From positions 136,087,027 to 136,151,026 of the forward strand of contig OY757013.1 in NCBI GenBank assembly GCA_963580285.1: DNA of 64,000 bases. Reading direction: 5' to 3'. Below the pieces are notes generated by a model. The model ran no database searches. It saw only the letters and a program-made list of their open reading frames with translations, and was not told where the DNA came from. Below are positions 29,806-41,592 of the stretch, piece by piece. Source of the DNA: Lucinisca nassula. Lineage: Eukaryota; Mollusca; Bivalvia; Lucinida; Lucinidae. Numbering within the stretch: position 1 is the first letter of the stretch; each line of letters begins with the position of its first letter. A program made the position numbers and the translations under genes.

Positions 29806-30588
29806 TCACGAGCAATCTGTTAACATCCGTGCAACAATACGTTTCATCCAACACCTTGCTAACAGAGAAGTTGGGTGAACACCGTCTTTATAATTTTTAA
29901 AATTTAAAGACTTTCTTTGTTTACCCCCCTTTGATTTTCTGTATTTTAAAAGATCTAATTTAAAATTAGGAGAGGCTACACAATTTCTATCATTAACTTC
30001 ACGAATCAATTCATTCACGACAGAAATTGTTCGTGTAAGTTTTAAATCCTGCGAATGAAAAGAATTAGGATCTTTATGCCCCTTTGCTTTATTCCATGCT
30101 ACAATGGAATAATAAGGAATTTCAAAGAAAACAAGTTTAACAGACGGAAATTTTGATATAAAGTTAAGATATTTTGTTAACTGAGACTGAATGTAAGCAA
30201 AGGCTTTAAATTCATCTGAATGTCGCAGCTGGATAAATCTGCCTAATTTACAAGTCAAATCACAAGTGCCTAAAAATATATAAAGAACCAGCTGTCCATG
30301 TTGTAAAACCTTTTTAGATAAATTTCTATTAAGCCAATTTAGATATCTTTGTAACTGAGCACCAGATTCACAAATAATTTCAATATTATGATTAAATTCT
30401 TTCAATAAATCTAAATGTGGTTTTAAACTAAAGCCTTTACTGTCAGATAACAAAATAGCATGCTTGTGTAGTCTCCCTTTGAAATCCCAAGATTTTTCTA
30501 AGTACTTTTCTATTTTTCCACTAGTCATCAAAACAAAATGATTAAAGAACCGATAATGTTGTTGTAGGCACAAGTACAATACTGTCAC
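29806..30588 (-). CDS. SGNH/GDSL-hydrolase-like extra ORF of the LTR element
   Basis: 260 residues, same strand as gag and pol, upstream of gag. Blocks fit an SGNH hydrolase layout: AILLSDSKGFS (44-54) as block I with candidate nucleophile Ser50, ESGAQ (74-78) as block II with Gly76, FLGTCDLT (105-112) as block III (Asp where Asn is usual), and KDGVHPTS (234-241) as block V with Asp235 and His238. Between them lie a beta strand VLYIFLG and a KLVFFEIPYY segment, typical of the fold. If active it would be an esterase or lipase-type enzyme; substrate unknown. Esterase-like domains are known in ORF1 of some CR1/L2 LINEs, but I do not know one as a standard part of Ty3 elements. Start is uncertain: Met1 at 30588 or Met21 at 30528. 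Function is inferred from motifs only. Confidence 0.65.
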   Translation of the reverse strand: MTVLYLCLQQHYRFFNHFVLMTSGKIEKYLEKSWDFKGRLHKHAILLSDSKGFSLKPHLDLLKEFNHNIEIICESGAQLQRYLNWLNRNLSKKVLQHGQLVLYIFLGTCDLTCKLGRFIQLRHSDEFKAFAYIQSQLTKYLNFISKFPSVKLVFFEIPYYSIVAWNKAKGHKDPNSFHSQDLKLTRTISVVNELIREVNDRNCVASPNFKLDLLKYRKSKGGKQRKSLNFKNYKDGVHPTSLLARCWMKRIVARMLTDCS

Positions 30589-32337
30589 AGAAAGAAAGCA
30601 AACAAAATCTGCAATTTCAGCTATACACTATAAAGCAGGAACACTAAGTCAAATTCAATAAATTGCAGTTGCAGCTGCATGTGAAAACATTCAAAAAAAA
30701 AATTTTCAATTGCACAACACACTAAGAAAAAAAAATCACAAATTCAATAAATTTCAATTGCAGCTATACAGTCTGGTACCACCTGATACAAGACTGCAGT
30801 TGCAGATATAGAAGTGGACACACTAACCCACCTCACTTGAGCAATGAGCACAAATGCATAAACAAAAAGTCTAAACAATGATGTTGTAAGAATGAAGTCA
30901 AATCACACACATGCAGTTGCAGCTATATAACATACATGTTATAACATGATGTTATAACACAATGTTTTATTAAGATGCTATGTCATAGCAATGTACTATG
31001 TCATATTAATGACACTATGTCACATAAAGTTTAACATATGACAGACAATTAACAATCACATAGAACTGCAGTTGCAGTTGTAAATGTACTCAGACAGACG
31101 GACGGACGAACAGACATGAAAGTAAAGTCATGATTTACTAACAATAAGTAATTGACAACACATGCGACAGACAATTAACAATCAGCACAGAACTGCAGTT
31201 GCTGTTGTAAATGTGGTCGGACAGACAGACGGACGGACGGACAAATTTAAATGAACAGATCTGTCTGAAATAAACTGGAAAAAATAAATTTCCTACCTGT
31301 CTGATGAACCACAACTATTACTTTAACCCTTTCTGTGACATTATTGTCCTTACGGTAACAATTCAGGAAACAGAATACGTACCTACAACAAAATAGGAAT
31401 AGTAAGATTCAAGAAAATTGAAACCAGCATAAATAAAAATGATTTTAGTTAAAAATCACACAGTCACCACATCCATCCTGAAAGTGAACATTAACTGTTA
31501 GTCAGTGAGTGCAACCTATGGACGGATCCTATGCTACAGTGCCACTACAAAAAGACAAAACACATTTATATACAATGGCACTATGATCACAGAATTTTTT
31601 CTTACTGTTCTATCGTCGTCACAGGAATGTTAAAAATTTAACAAAATTGTGAGGCGATGGAACTGTGCACATTTTTTTTCTAAATACTGAATAAATAAGC
31701 ACAGCTTAAATATTCATACATTGACTCACTGATCGGCTTCGCTGTACTTGAACATGACATACACGACATATAACATGTATAACATGACACAGAAAAAAAC
31801 AACATAAATCATATATAATATATAGAAAAATTGAAATAATGTATATAATATATTGAATAATTCAAATTACATACATTATAGAAAATAGGTCAAATAGTAT
31901 ATATATTCCACATATATAACAATGTATATATGAAATACATATATAATATATATAATAATTCAAATAATGTATATAATGTATAGAAAATAACACACACACA
32001 CAAATATCACAGACAAAGTGTCATTCATCACACGGTGGAAAATAACATTAATTGATTCATGAAGAATCAGCTATCACTGGCCATTCCAGTGTCCATAAAT
32101 TAACCACTGGATATGCCAGTGTCCATAACGCGAGACGCGAAGGAAAAAAAAAATATTGTGTGCACACGTTCAGCTGATTATGGCCATTAATGAAACATCA
32201 CTATAACATCACTATAACACACGTAGACAATACAGAATGATTTCCAGCATGGTCGTTATGATGTTGATGATACAATCTTGAAGGAAAGCAGACCAGAACA
32301 CCCTTGTTGTGAGTAAGAATCTGTGGTGGGCGCCATG
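30589..32337 (-). other. Long leader between 5' LTR and first ORF
   Basis: About 1.75 kb without a convincing frame. It has at least six spaced copies of a TGCAGTTGCAG-type word (30664, 30793, 30912, 31066, 31193 and a variant near 30750). The GACAGACNGACGGACGG block occurs twice (near 31090 and 31225), and 31800-31985 is TATATAATATA-rich. Donor-like CAG/GTAGGA (near 31293) and TAG/GTACGT (near 31380) occur on the sense strand; whether they are used is unknown. Confidence 0.6.
32321..32335 (-). promoter_or_regulatory. Primer binding site
   Basis: On the minus strand TGGCGCCCACCACAG starts 2 nt after the 5' LTR end. TGGCGCCCA is the usual start of PBSs complementary to tRNA-Lys 3' ends. The remaining bases match less clearly, so the tRNA identity is tentative. 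Confidence 0.7.
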
Positions 32338-32397
32338 TGTCGCCGGGTGAGCATCAGGGAGTTGTAATGAGACCCAGACAATAGATTTCTGAGGTTG

Positions 32398-32405
32398 TTT
32401 ATATA
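32398..32405 (-). promoter_or_regulatory. Candidate LTR TATA box
   Basis: TATATAAA on the sense strand, followed about 30 nt later by an initiator-like CTCATTAC. Transcription from here would leave an R-U5 region of roughly 35-40 nt. Other AT-rich words in the LTR could serve instead. Confidence 0.4.
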
Positions 32406-32596
32406 CAAGAAAGGGTGTCCTACAAACAAACAAACACGATTGACAATACACTATCTACAGGACAACACAAATGGTTACTGCTTAATCCATTCAGCAGTAC
32501 ATAAATAATATATCCACCGATATTAACATGGATGAATGACATTACAGGACAATATAAACATAAAACAGTGAATGACAGGACACACTCTGCTGGGAT

Positions 32597-32818
32597 GGTT
32601 TGGTTTGGTTTTACGGCCCTTTCAAGATTATTTCACTCATATCGAGCCAACCCTGAATCAGGTGGACGAAAACTAGAGTACCTGGAGAAAAACCACAGGA
32701 CCTCCCTTTGCAGTAAGTAGCGTCCTACATATGACCCAAGCGAGGCTCGAACCACTGCGGCGAGAGACCTAATGGTCAAGAGTCAGCGCTCTTAGCCACC
32801 AGGTCACAGAGGCCTGTC
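32597..32818 (-). mobile_element. tRNA-derived SINE type 1 inside 5' LTR
   Basis: Same SINE, same position and same flanking duplication as in the 3' LTR, so it was in the parental LTR before this copy was made. Confidence 0.8.
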
Positions 32819-33644
32819 CTCTGCCAGGATAAAATGCATGGATGAGTGGGGATTTTGGGTTGTGAATACACCCGTATAGGGCCCCCGAGCCAGATGTAAG
32901 GCTGACAATGAAAATGACAGTTTGGTGGGGAAACTCCGATACATGTGAAGAATTTCATGGCAATGAAATTCTAACACAGGCCGAGTACATTGTGACTTAT
33001 TAAAGCACTCAAGAATGAAGCTATAGAATAAGCTAGACAAGTGACCTTCGCAGCTTATACTGCATTATTTTAAATGCAAGCAATATGGTGAAATTCCAAT
33101 AGTTGAGCATGAGCAACAGCAGTAATATCGAACTAAAGCAAAATGGCAAATTATTAAATATGCTCAATGTTCAGAATAAAGAACTGGAAATAACAATAGA
33201 ATAAACAGGTTACAGAACAAGAAATTCATACCTGGCTATGACATCTTCAAATTAAACTGGTCAATAAAAGACAATGACTGTCTATAGCAGTTCAGTTGAG
33301 AACAATGTAGCCTGGGCGAGTAAGTGACCACTCGCAAGGCCCTCTTCAGTCCAACTGAATCAAGGCGGTAAAATTTGTGGTGCAAAGTGTGCAGAAGGTC
33401 ACATGCAGGGTTAGAGAATTAAAACAGCCAACCATACACAAGCATTCACCCTGGCAACGCTAAAAACATGATAATGATAGGTTAAAACAAGATATTTACC
33501 GTTACTGGCATTTAAAGCATGCCAACGTGTTTCGGTTCTAAATTTATTACAAAGTGAAGGTCATTACATCAAGCTAGTGACCTAGCTACCGTGCGTCGGA
33601 AACGCGAAACACAGAACCGAACCGAAAAAACTACATCTATGACA

Positions 33645-33809
33645 TAATTATGAGTTCATTTGCATTAAAGTATTTTCTTACATACGAACAATTCTATCAC
33701 TAATTTGCAACAATGGGAGAAGGATGGGGCATATTTTACAGATAGGGATTAATTATACGAGTATTTATTCCTGTCAAATATGACAAAGGGATTCAGGACA
33801 ATATGTATT
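33645..33809. other. No feature seen
   Basis: AT-rich sequence between the LTR element and a Penelope-like fragment. I recognise nothing in it beyond the TAAT duplication at its start. Confidence 0.5.
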
Positions 33810-34128
33810 CTTGAAATGATTTCAGTACCAAATTTCATAATATAAATATAGGGCACAACATTAAATTTATTACGACATGCTGCATGCACAGTATGACCAA
33901 AACGCGGTTGACAAGTTTGCTTCCTTGTTAATGACTCTCCGGCGGGGCGGATCTCGGACTCTATTACGACTTAAGTGTCGGTGTGTGCCAGGTGCTCTGT
34001 TTATTGTCGGGCACGACTGAGGCCAGCGGTTGTTTTTCTTTCGCTTCAGTAGTTCAGTTATTTCGCGGTGTCTCGGTGTCGAGTCATCATTCTCGTTTAA
34101 TCTCTGTATAGTTGTTTTTATGTTCTTG
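33810..34128 (+). mobile_element. Penelope-like fragment (RT end and 3' tail start)
   Basis: Matches the RT C-terminal coding end and following tail: ATGATTTCAGTACCAAATTT, CATGCTGCATGCAC, GGTGCTCTGTTTATTGTCGG and TGTCGAGTCATCA. Truncated at both ends; MITE-A abuts it. Confidence 0.55.
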
Positions 34129-34525
34129 CATCACGAAAACACACCTATATAATTTTGACCTCCTTGAACCCAACTTTTATATAGTAAAACTGGGGTTTCC
34201 GGGGGTATACCTTTATTTTTCTTATTTCTGCTTTAATATATAGATTGTGAACACTCGTTAGAACCGCCTCGATGAGGCGGTTCTAACCAGTGCCCACAAT
34301 CTATATTTTGAGCAGAAATAAGACCTTATTTCTGCTCTAATATATAGATTGTGAACACTCGTTAGAACCGCCTCGATGAGGCGGGGATGAGGCGGTTCTA
34401 ACGAGTGCCCACAATCTATATTTTGAGCAGAAATAAGAAAAATATCACAATTTTTCATCTTAAAATTTTCATTTTTTTGGCTATAAAAGTGGCAATGTAT
34501 TTGTATAGGCGTGTTTTCGTATTGG
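34129..34525 (+). mobile_element. MITE-A with two tandem hairpin cores
   Basis: Starts CATCACGAAAACACACCTATA and ends TATAGGCGTGTTTTCGTATTG. The core palindrome occurs twice (about 34228-34312 and 34330-34425), each copy with its TCTATAT flanks and with GCAGAAATAAG between them. The second copy has an extra GGGGATGAGGCG insertion at its apex. Confidence 0.75.
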
Positions 34526-34620
34526 ATATGTTGCACTAATGAAATAAATATCCTTCTTGCGGACTGAATCCATTATTTGTTTAAAGCACGATATAACAAA
34601 GGGCATGTGGGCAAGAATAT

Positions 34621-34768
34621 AAGAATCTTATATGGGTGTCTGGGGGTGGATCGAAAAATCCGTAACAAGGGTCACTCTCCGGCATCAAGAGGCTTGCCGA
34701 ATGATGCCGGGCAGTGATCAAGAGTGACGGATTTTTCTATCACCCCATCACACCCATATAGGATTCTT
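34621..34768. repeat. Palindromic element V
   Basis: Inverted repeat: AAGAATCTTATATGGGTGTC at left pairs with CACCCATATAGGATTCTT at right. Inner arms GAAAAATCCGT and ACGGATTTTTC, and CGGCATCA / TGATGCCG, also pair. Confidence 0.7.
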
Positions 34769-35079
34769 TTTCGTGCATAAGTTCCATTTCTAAGCGCAGA
34801 TTTTTAATGCTGCAGTCACTTCGGTTGCCGACGTCCGCCATATTGTGATGACACTGCAGGAATTTTTGGCGAAGTCATGTAACGTGCTGTGACGTCAACC
34901 TCAACGACGGCGTATACGAGGTCGTATTCAACTAGTGCATTTATAAACACGCGATTATATTCGATTTTGGGTCGGAACACCAGGGTCAGAACATTAATTT
35001 CTATCCCAAGGTAAAATCACGGATTTCCTTGTCTGATGTGCAAGAAATATCGATATATATTTATGTTGTACCTTTTCTG

Positions 35080-35166
35080 AATTTTATAGACGTCATTCCG
35101 ATTTAATTTCGAAATTCTATGTTGGACTTTAGTACCCAGTTTCGTAAATAAATCCTTTGATAGAAA
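35080..35166 (+). mobile_element. Penelope-like RT-end fragment
   Basis: TTTATAGACGTCATTCCGAT then TTAATTTCGAAATTC is the RT C-terminal coding end in sense orientation. It abuts a tail fragment in the opposite orientation. Confidence 0.5.
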
Positions 35167-36015
35167 AAGTAGAAGTAAAACAAAGATCAGGAATCGATAC
35201 AATTAACTTACTCCAACCACCAAAGACACCAAGGTGACAGAAACACAAACATTAAGCGACCAGACCATAATGGAAACCTAAACAAAGGAAAGACTTTCCC
35301 ACAAAATGGCCATATGGCCATCCAAAATAAAAAGACACAAGTGATACACACTGTAAGTAACAAACAACACCATATAAATAAATCGCCACAGAAGAACCGC
35401 CTTGGAACGGTCAGTGGAAAGATTTCCAATGGGGAGGGAGGGGGGGGGGTTAAATCGATTTTACGTGGCCACAATCCTCGCCCTTACTTCCGTCGCGATT
35501 TAGACAAATAATTTGTTCAGTCCGCATGAAGGCCTCCTAACTCATCAGTGCAACATCTCCGTGAACTCATCAAAGAACCACAGAGGTGAGACAACGGTGA
35601 GGTTTCGACAGCAAGAAACCACTGAAATGCTGGAGCAAACGAAAACCAACAATTAGACTCCGATTGGGCAGACCAGAGACAGAGCATCAGGCACCAACCA
35701 ACATTACTTTGAATTAGATCTCTCTAATTCTCAATAAGCCTTTACGTTGGAACCGTCACAGGTGTGCAATTAAAGAGCGAAGCAAAGTGGCCAATCGTGA
35801 TTGGGTTAACTACCATGCATGCAGTCTGTCGTATAATATCCATGTTGTACTCAATCCTTTTATATCGAAGAATGATTTTACGAAATTGGGTGCTAAAGTC
35901 ATTGCATATATATTTTTTTCTGAATTTATATACTAAGTCACCATAAAATTCGGGTTCCGATAGACCTCGTTGCAGAAGAGATTTAAGTCCAATATTGAAT
36001 TTTGAAATTAAATCG
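35167..36015 (-). mobile_element. Penelope-like 3' half
   Basis: Starts at the family terminus (AGTAGAAGTAAAACAAAGATC) and continues through the tail to the RT C-terminal coding end (GAATTTTGAAATTAAATC). A ~30-bp segment of the tail is missing near 35290 relative to other copies. A GGGAGGGAGGGGGGGGGG tract lies near 35433-35450. Confidence 0.7.
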
Positions 36016-36919
36016 CTCCAAATTGCTCCAAATGTACAGGAGGAGTTGTTATGTAAAGAAATTTCGGTTTTTGCAGAAGGTAGCCATCCTGTTCATCGAA
36101 GCACAACTTTAGCTATTTTGGTAGAGGGACACTTAAGCAACATTCCTATAAAGTTAGATTAGAATTGACAAAAACGGTTCAGGAGACGGAATTTAACGCC
36201 AATTGTTGATATTTTTAACTTTTGTGGCCATCTTGCTCATCGAAGCAGAACTATTTTAGCTATTTTGGTAGTGAGTCATCTATGCAACATTCCTATGACG
36301 ATTGAATGAAATTGACCCGAGGGTACTGGAGGGTGAGTTGCTTAAAGAGGTTTTTATTTTTAGCTGTGTTGGCCATTTTATTCATCCCAATGGATCCATT
36401 TTGGCGATTTTGGAAGAGGGTGACCCAAGTAATATTCTATAAAGTTTGAAAGAATTGGCTGAAGGGTTCAGGATGACATAGCATTTAAAGCAGATTGTTG
36501 ATATTTTTCTTTTTCAGTTCTGGTGGCCAGCTTGCTCAACAGAACATGACCGTTTAGCTATTCGGGTAGAGGTAGGCTCTAAGCAACATTCCAGTGAAGT
36601 TTGAAGGACTATGGCCCAGGAGGAGTTGTCGTTTGAGCATGTTTCCATTTTTATCTCTGGTCATCTTATTCATCCCAGTAGAACAATGTTAGCCATATCG
36701 GTAGAAGGTCATATAAGCAACATTCCTATAAAGCTTGGTTGGACATGGCCAAATAATTAAGGAGGAGTTGGCAATTAAAGCCAATTGTTGACGTTTTTCA
36801 ATTTTTAGCTCTTGCGGCCATCGAGCTCATTAGAACGTAGATTAGTAGAGGGTCAGGTAAGCAACATTGCTTTGAAATTTGAATGAAATTGGCCAAAGTG
36901 TTCAGGAGGAGTAGTTGGC

Positions 36920-37034
<115 letters not shown>

Positions 37035-37374
37035 TAGCTCTGGCGGCCTTCTTGTTCATCTGAGAAACATTCCTATAAAGTTCAAATGAAATTGGCCCAA
37101 GGGTATAGGGGGATTTATCTATTAAAGATTTTTCTATCTTTCTAGCCTTGGCGGTAATCTTGTTTATCCGAGTTGAACAATTTCAGCTAAGGTGGTAGGG
37201 GATCACGTAAGCAACATTCCTATGAACTTTTAATTGGAATCGACACAAGGGTGTTTGAGGAGTTATCGTTTAAAGATATTCTATCTTTAGCTCTGGCGTT
37301 CATCTTGTTCATCCGAGCGGAACGATTTTTGCAATTTGTAGAAGGTCACATAGGTTACATTCCTATGAAGGTTG

Positions 37375-37584
37375 CATTACGAAAGCACGCCTATACCAAT
37401 ACATTGTAACCTCTATCGCCGAAAAAATGAAAAATTTAAGATGACAAATTGTGATCTGTTTCTTATTACTGCTCTAAAATATAGAAATAAGAAAAATTAA
37501 GGTTTACCCCCTGTAAACCCCAGTTTCACTATATAAACGTGGGGTTCAAGGGGGTAAAAATAATATAGGCGTGTTTTCGTGATG
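37375..37584 (-). mobile_element. MITE-A without hairpin core
   Basis: Both ends are present (CATTACGAAAGCACGCCTATA and TATAGGCGTGTTTTCGTGATG), as are both arms, but the palindrome is gone: CTGCTCTAAAATATAGAAATAAG joins what are normally opposite sides of the core. Confidence 0.75.
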
Positions 37585-38332
37585 GTTAGACTAGACACAA
37601 GGGTTCTGGAGGAGTTGGCGTTTAAAGCCAATTGTTGATGTGTTTTTATTTTTTTCTCTGACGGCCATCTTGTAGCATTGACTGCCATCTTGTTCATCCA
37701 ATCGGAACGATTATAGCTATTGTGGTAGAGGGTCACATAAGCTACATTCCTGTGACGTTTGATTGCAATTGGCTCAAGGGTTCAGGAGTAGTTGGCATTT
37801 AAATACAATCGTTGGTGATATTTTTAATTTTTATTATTATTATTATTATTTGCTCTGGAGGCCACATTGCTCTTTGGAACGGCAACATGGTTCTCATGAA
37901 GATTGATTTAAATTGGACTAAGGGTATAAGGGAGTTGTCGTTTAGAGATTTATCTATTTTTAGCTCTTGTGGCCATTTTGTTCTTCCGAGCGGAACGATT
38001 TTGGCTATTTTGGTAGAGAATCACTTACGCAACACTCCTGTGAAATTTGCTTGAATTGGCCCAAGGGTTCAGGAGACAAATGTTGATGTTTTTTCTATTT
38101 CAGCTAAGGCGGCCAAATTGCTCATCCGCGCGGAACCATTTTAGCTAATTTGGCAGAAGTTACCTAAGCAACATTTCTATGAAGATTGAATGAAATTGGC
38201 CCAAGGGAATAGGAGGGGTTGTCGTTTATTTTTTTCCTTTTTTTTAGCTCTGATGGTCATGTTGTACATTCGAGCAGAACGATTTTAGCTTTTTTGGTAG
38301 ATGGTTACCTATGAAACATTTCTTGAAGTTTG

Positions 38333-38437
38333 TAGGTCCTCTAAGCGGTATACCAGTACCAATATGCGGTCGGTTTCAGCTCTGCGTGGAAGCATCATGC
38401 AGCCCATCTATTTCTTCAAGCCCCGATGGGCGGGGGC
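38333..38437 (-). mobile_element. SINE-B head fragment
   Basis: GGTCCTCTAAGCGGTATACC to CAAGCCCCGATGGGCGGGGG. Tail half missing. Confidence 0.6.
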
Positions 38438-39275
38438 GGATATTTATTTGTTCCTTAAATCTTACGCCTTTTTTATAAAATGCATTGCCATAGAACGTCA
38501 AGTAGCCAGATCAAATTTTAACCATTCAGCGATAATAATGGTCTCCATTTCTTGTAAACTTCACTTTTCTCCAGATGCTCGAGGGCGTTCATTTTAGTGG
38601 AAACGGGACTGACTATGTTCCTTTAAAGATTCGATTCCATACATTGTAGAAATTTATGTTGGCAACTCGTAACTGTTATTGACAGTTAGTCTGTACAATA
38701 TCAAAACACTGAGCCGTGGCACTTGAACACTCACTATCGACAGAAAGACACGGTTCTTGCCTTTCAGTACTTGACTTTTTATAAGAGCCTTACGTATCTT
38801 GTAATTATTTCATTTTTCATATAGTTGTTAATTGGCGTTATCAAAGGGGCTTATCTAGTAATTATTTTTCAGGTAGTTATGATTAATATTGCAGGCATAA
38901 TAGAGAAATAAACGATTTATACTAAACATACAGTTGGTATTGTCCTTTTTCTATGAATATGTATTTTCTATTAGCCGGAGAAATAATATTTTCAGCCTGA
39001 ACTACTTTTCCTCACGATAAGAGAAACTGCCTTTCTATTAAAACGCGATAATTTTTTAACCACTTCGACCTTATCCTTGACGTCGCCTAAATGGCGTTTG
39101 ATTGTTCCGAATATGTGCCCTTTGATTTAAAAGTAACTTTGAAACAACGATTAGACGGACATAACTGAATACGAAGTACGTTTTTCTCTCTTTGCTCTCG
39201 CATTTTAGTCATTTTTTTCACTGAAACACAACGGTCCTTTGGCATTGTGGACAAGAGCGCTGACGACTCTTTATC
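38438..39275. other. No gene or repeat recognised
   Basis: AT-rich, about 840 bp. Only short frames without motifs. I cannot link it to any of the families elsewhere in the window. Confidence 0.45.
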
Positions 39276-39278
39276 ATT

Positions 39279-41424
39279 AGCTCACCTGTCACGTAGTGAC
39301 GATGTGAGCTTTTGGGATAACTTTTTGTCCGTCGTGGGTCCGTCGTGCGTCCGTACGTAATTTTTTTCTTCAAACGATATCTCCTCCTAAACCACTGATC
39401 TGATATTAACCAAACTTCAAAGGAATGATCCTTAGGTGGTCCCCTTTCAATGTTGTTCAAATGGTTCCGGTCCATTGCACATCTAGGTCAGAGGAGCCAA
39501 AAATAGATTTGTTTTCACAAAAACATCTTCTTCTCTGAAACCACAAGGCCCAGGTCTTTTATATTTGGTATGAAGCTTCATCCGGTGGAACCCTACCAAG
39601 ATTGTTCAAATTAAAGTGCTGGGGCCAACAATGCATCCGCCCTGGGGCCCTTTGGTTTTAAATGGGCTTATATAGGGAAAAGCTTTAAAAATCTTCTTCT
39701 CTGAAACCGCAAGGCCCAGATCTTTGATATTTAGTATGAAACTTCATCTGGTGGAACCCTACCAAGATTGTTCAAATTATAGTGCTGGGGCCAAAATGCC
39801 CCCGCCCTTGGTTTTTACATTGGCTTATATAGTGAAAATCTTTAAAAAACTTCTTCTCCGAAACCACAAGGTCCATGTCTTTGATATTTGGTATGACGCT
39901 TCATCTAGTGGACCCCTACCAAGATTGTTTAAAATTATAGTGCTGGGGCCAAAAAAGACCCCGCCCGGGCCCCTTTGGTTTTATATGGGCTTATATAGGG
40001 AAAATCTTTAAAAATCTTCTTCTCTGAAACCGCAAGGCGCAGGTCTTTGATATTTGGTATGAAGTTTCATTTACTGGACCCCTACCACGATTGTTCAAAT
40101 TATAGTGCTGAGGCCAAAAATGCCCCCACTCCGGGGCCCTCTGGTTTTACATATACTTATATAGGGAAAATCTTGAAAAAAATCTTCTTCTCTGAAACCA
40201 CAAGGCCTAGGTCTTTCATATTTGGTATGAAGCTACATCAAGTGGACCTCTACCAAGATTGTTAAAATTATAGCCCTGAGACCAAAAATGCCCACGCCTC
40301 GGGCCCTTTGCATAGACGTATATTGGGGAAAATCTTTAAAAAATCTTCTTCTGTGATACCACAAGGCCTAGGTCTTTGATATTTGGTGTAAAATTCCATC
40401 TTATGGACCTCTATCATGATTTTTCAAATTAAAGCCCTGGGGCCAAAAATGCCCCCCCCCCCCCCACGCCCCGACACCCTATGGTTTTACATAACCGTAT
40501 ATAGGGAAATCTTTAAAAGTCTTCTTCTCTGGAACTGCAAGGCCCATGACTTTGATATTTAGTATGGAGCTTCATCTAGTGAACCTTTACCAAGATTGTT
40601 CAAATTATAGCCCTTGGGCCACAAATGCCCTCGCTCTTGGTCCTTTTGGATTTACATAGACTTATCTATAGATAATCTTTGAAAACCATCTTCTCTGAAA
40701 CCACAAGGCCTAGGTCTTTGATATTTTGCATGAAGCTACATCTAGTGGACCTCTATCTAGAATGTTCAAATTATAGCCCTGAGACCTAAAATGCCCCCGC
40801 CTCGGGCCCTTTAGTTTTACATAGACTTATATTGGGGAAAATCTTTAAAAAGCTTCTTCTGTGACGCCACAAGGCCAAGGTCTTTGATATTTGTCGAGAA
40901 ATTTCATCTGATGGACCTCTATCAAGATTGTTCAAATTAAAGCCCTGGGGCCAAAAATCCCCCTGCCCCGATACCCTTTGGTTTTACATAGACTTATATA
41001 GGACAATCTAAAAAAAACTCTCTGAATCTGCAAGGCCCGTGTCTTTGAAATTAAGTATGAAGCTTCATCTAGTGGACCTCTGTCAAGATTGTTTAAATTA
41101 TAGCCCTGAGGACAAAATGCCCATGCCCTACGGCCATTTGGTTTAACATAGGCTTATATAGGGAATATCTTTTAAAAAAATCTTCTTCTTTGAAACCGCA
41201 AGGCCAAGGTCTTTGATATGTGTGTAGCTTCATGTAGTGGACTTTTGCCGAGATTGTTCAAATTATAGCCTTTGTTGATATTTGGTACAAACCTTCACCT
41301 TTTTAGACCTCCCTCAACATAATGCACATTATATCCCTGGGGTCAATAATGGCCCGCCCTAGGGTCCACTTGCTTCTCTATGGATCAGGTGAGCGATCCA
41401 GGGCCACCATGGCTCTCTTGTTAG
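39279..41424 (-). mobile_element. Tandem-array element, ~163-bp period
   Basis: Terminal hairpin AGCTCACCTGTCAC / GTGACGATGTGAGCT (39279-39310), GTCCGTCG-rich tract to 39350, then about 11 units of ~163 bp (CTTCTTCTCTGAAACCACAA, GGTCTTTGATATTTGGTATG, CCAAGATTGTTCAAATTATA, GGGCTTATATAGGG). The other end reads TCAGGTGAGCGATCCAGGGC ... CTCTTGTT (41385-41424). Terminal modules match, in reverse, those of 15434-16752. The unit family is one I associate with bivalves (pearl/CvA-like satellites). Confidence 0.7.
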
Positions 41425-41592
41425 GTATATCACCACTGTGGTTCTAGCCTGGCTCGGGTCAAATGTAAGACGCCAAGTTCTGCAACGGAAGGTCATGTGT
41501 TTTTTCTCCAGGACTCGAGTTTTCGCCCACCTCTGATCGGCTCGATATAAGTGAAATAATCTTGAAAGTGTCGTAAAACGCAGGCCAAGATG
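41424..41592 (+). mobile_element. tRNA-derived SINE type 1, 5'-truncated
   Basis: Starts within the B-box region (CACCACTGTGGTTCTAGCC) and keeps the central block (GACGCCAAGTTCTGCAACGG, GTGTTTTTTCTCCAGGACTC) and the end GGCTCGATATAAGTGAAAT. It abuts the array element, and I see no clear target duplication. Confidence 0.65.

Larger units (their letters stand above)
22097..33644 (-). mobile_element. Complete Ty3/Gypsy LTR retrotransposon
   Basis: 11.5 kb, minus strand. Two 1307-bp LTRs (22097-23403 and 32338-33644) start TG and end CA, and I found only two substitutions between them. The flanks show a TAAT duplication (22093-22096 and 33645-33648). Order in the sense direction: 5' LTR, PBS, 1.75-kb leader, SGNH-like ORF, gag, pol, PPT, 3' LTR. 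All coding frames are open. The domain order PR-RT-RNaseH-IN puts it in Ty3/Gypsy. The extra upstream ORF and the long leader are unusual. Being so intact it is a candidate for recent activity. Confidence 0.92.
32338..33644 (-). repeat. 5' LTR
   Basis: 1307 bp, same length as the 3' LTR. Differences seen: G/C near 32881 and A/G near 33353. The SINE is at 32597-32818. TATATAAA at 32405-32398 is a candidate TATA box, only about 60 bp from the LTR end, which would make R plus U5 very short. Confidence 0.92.
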
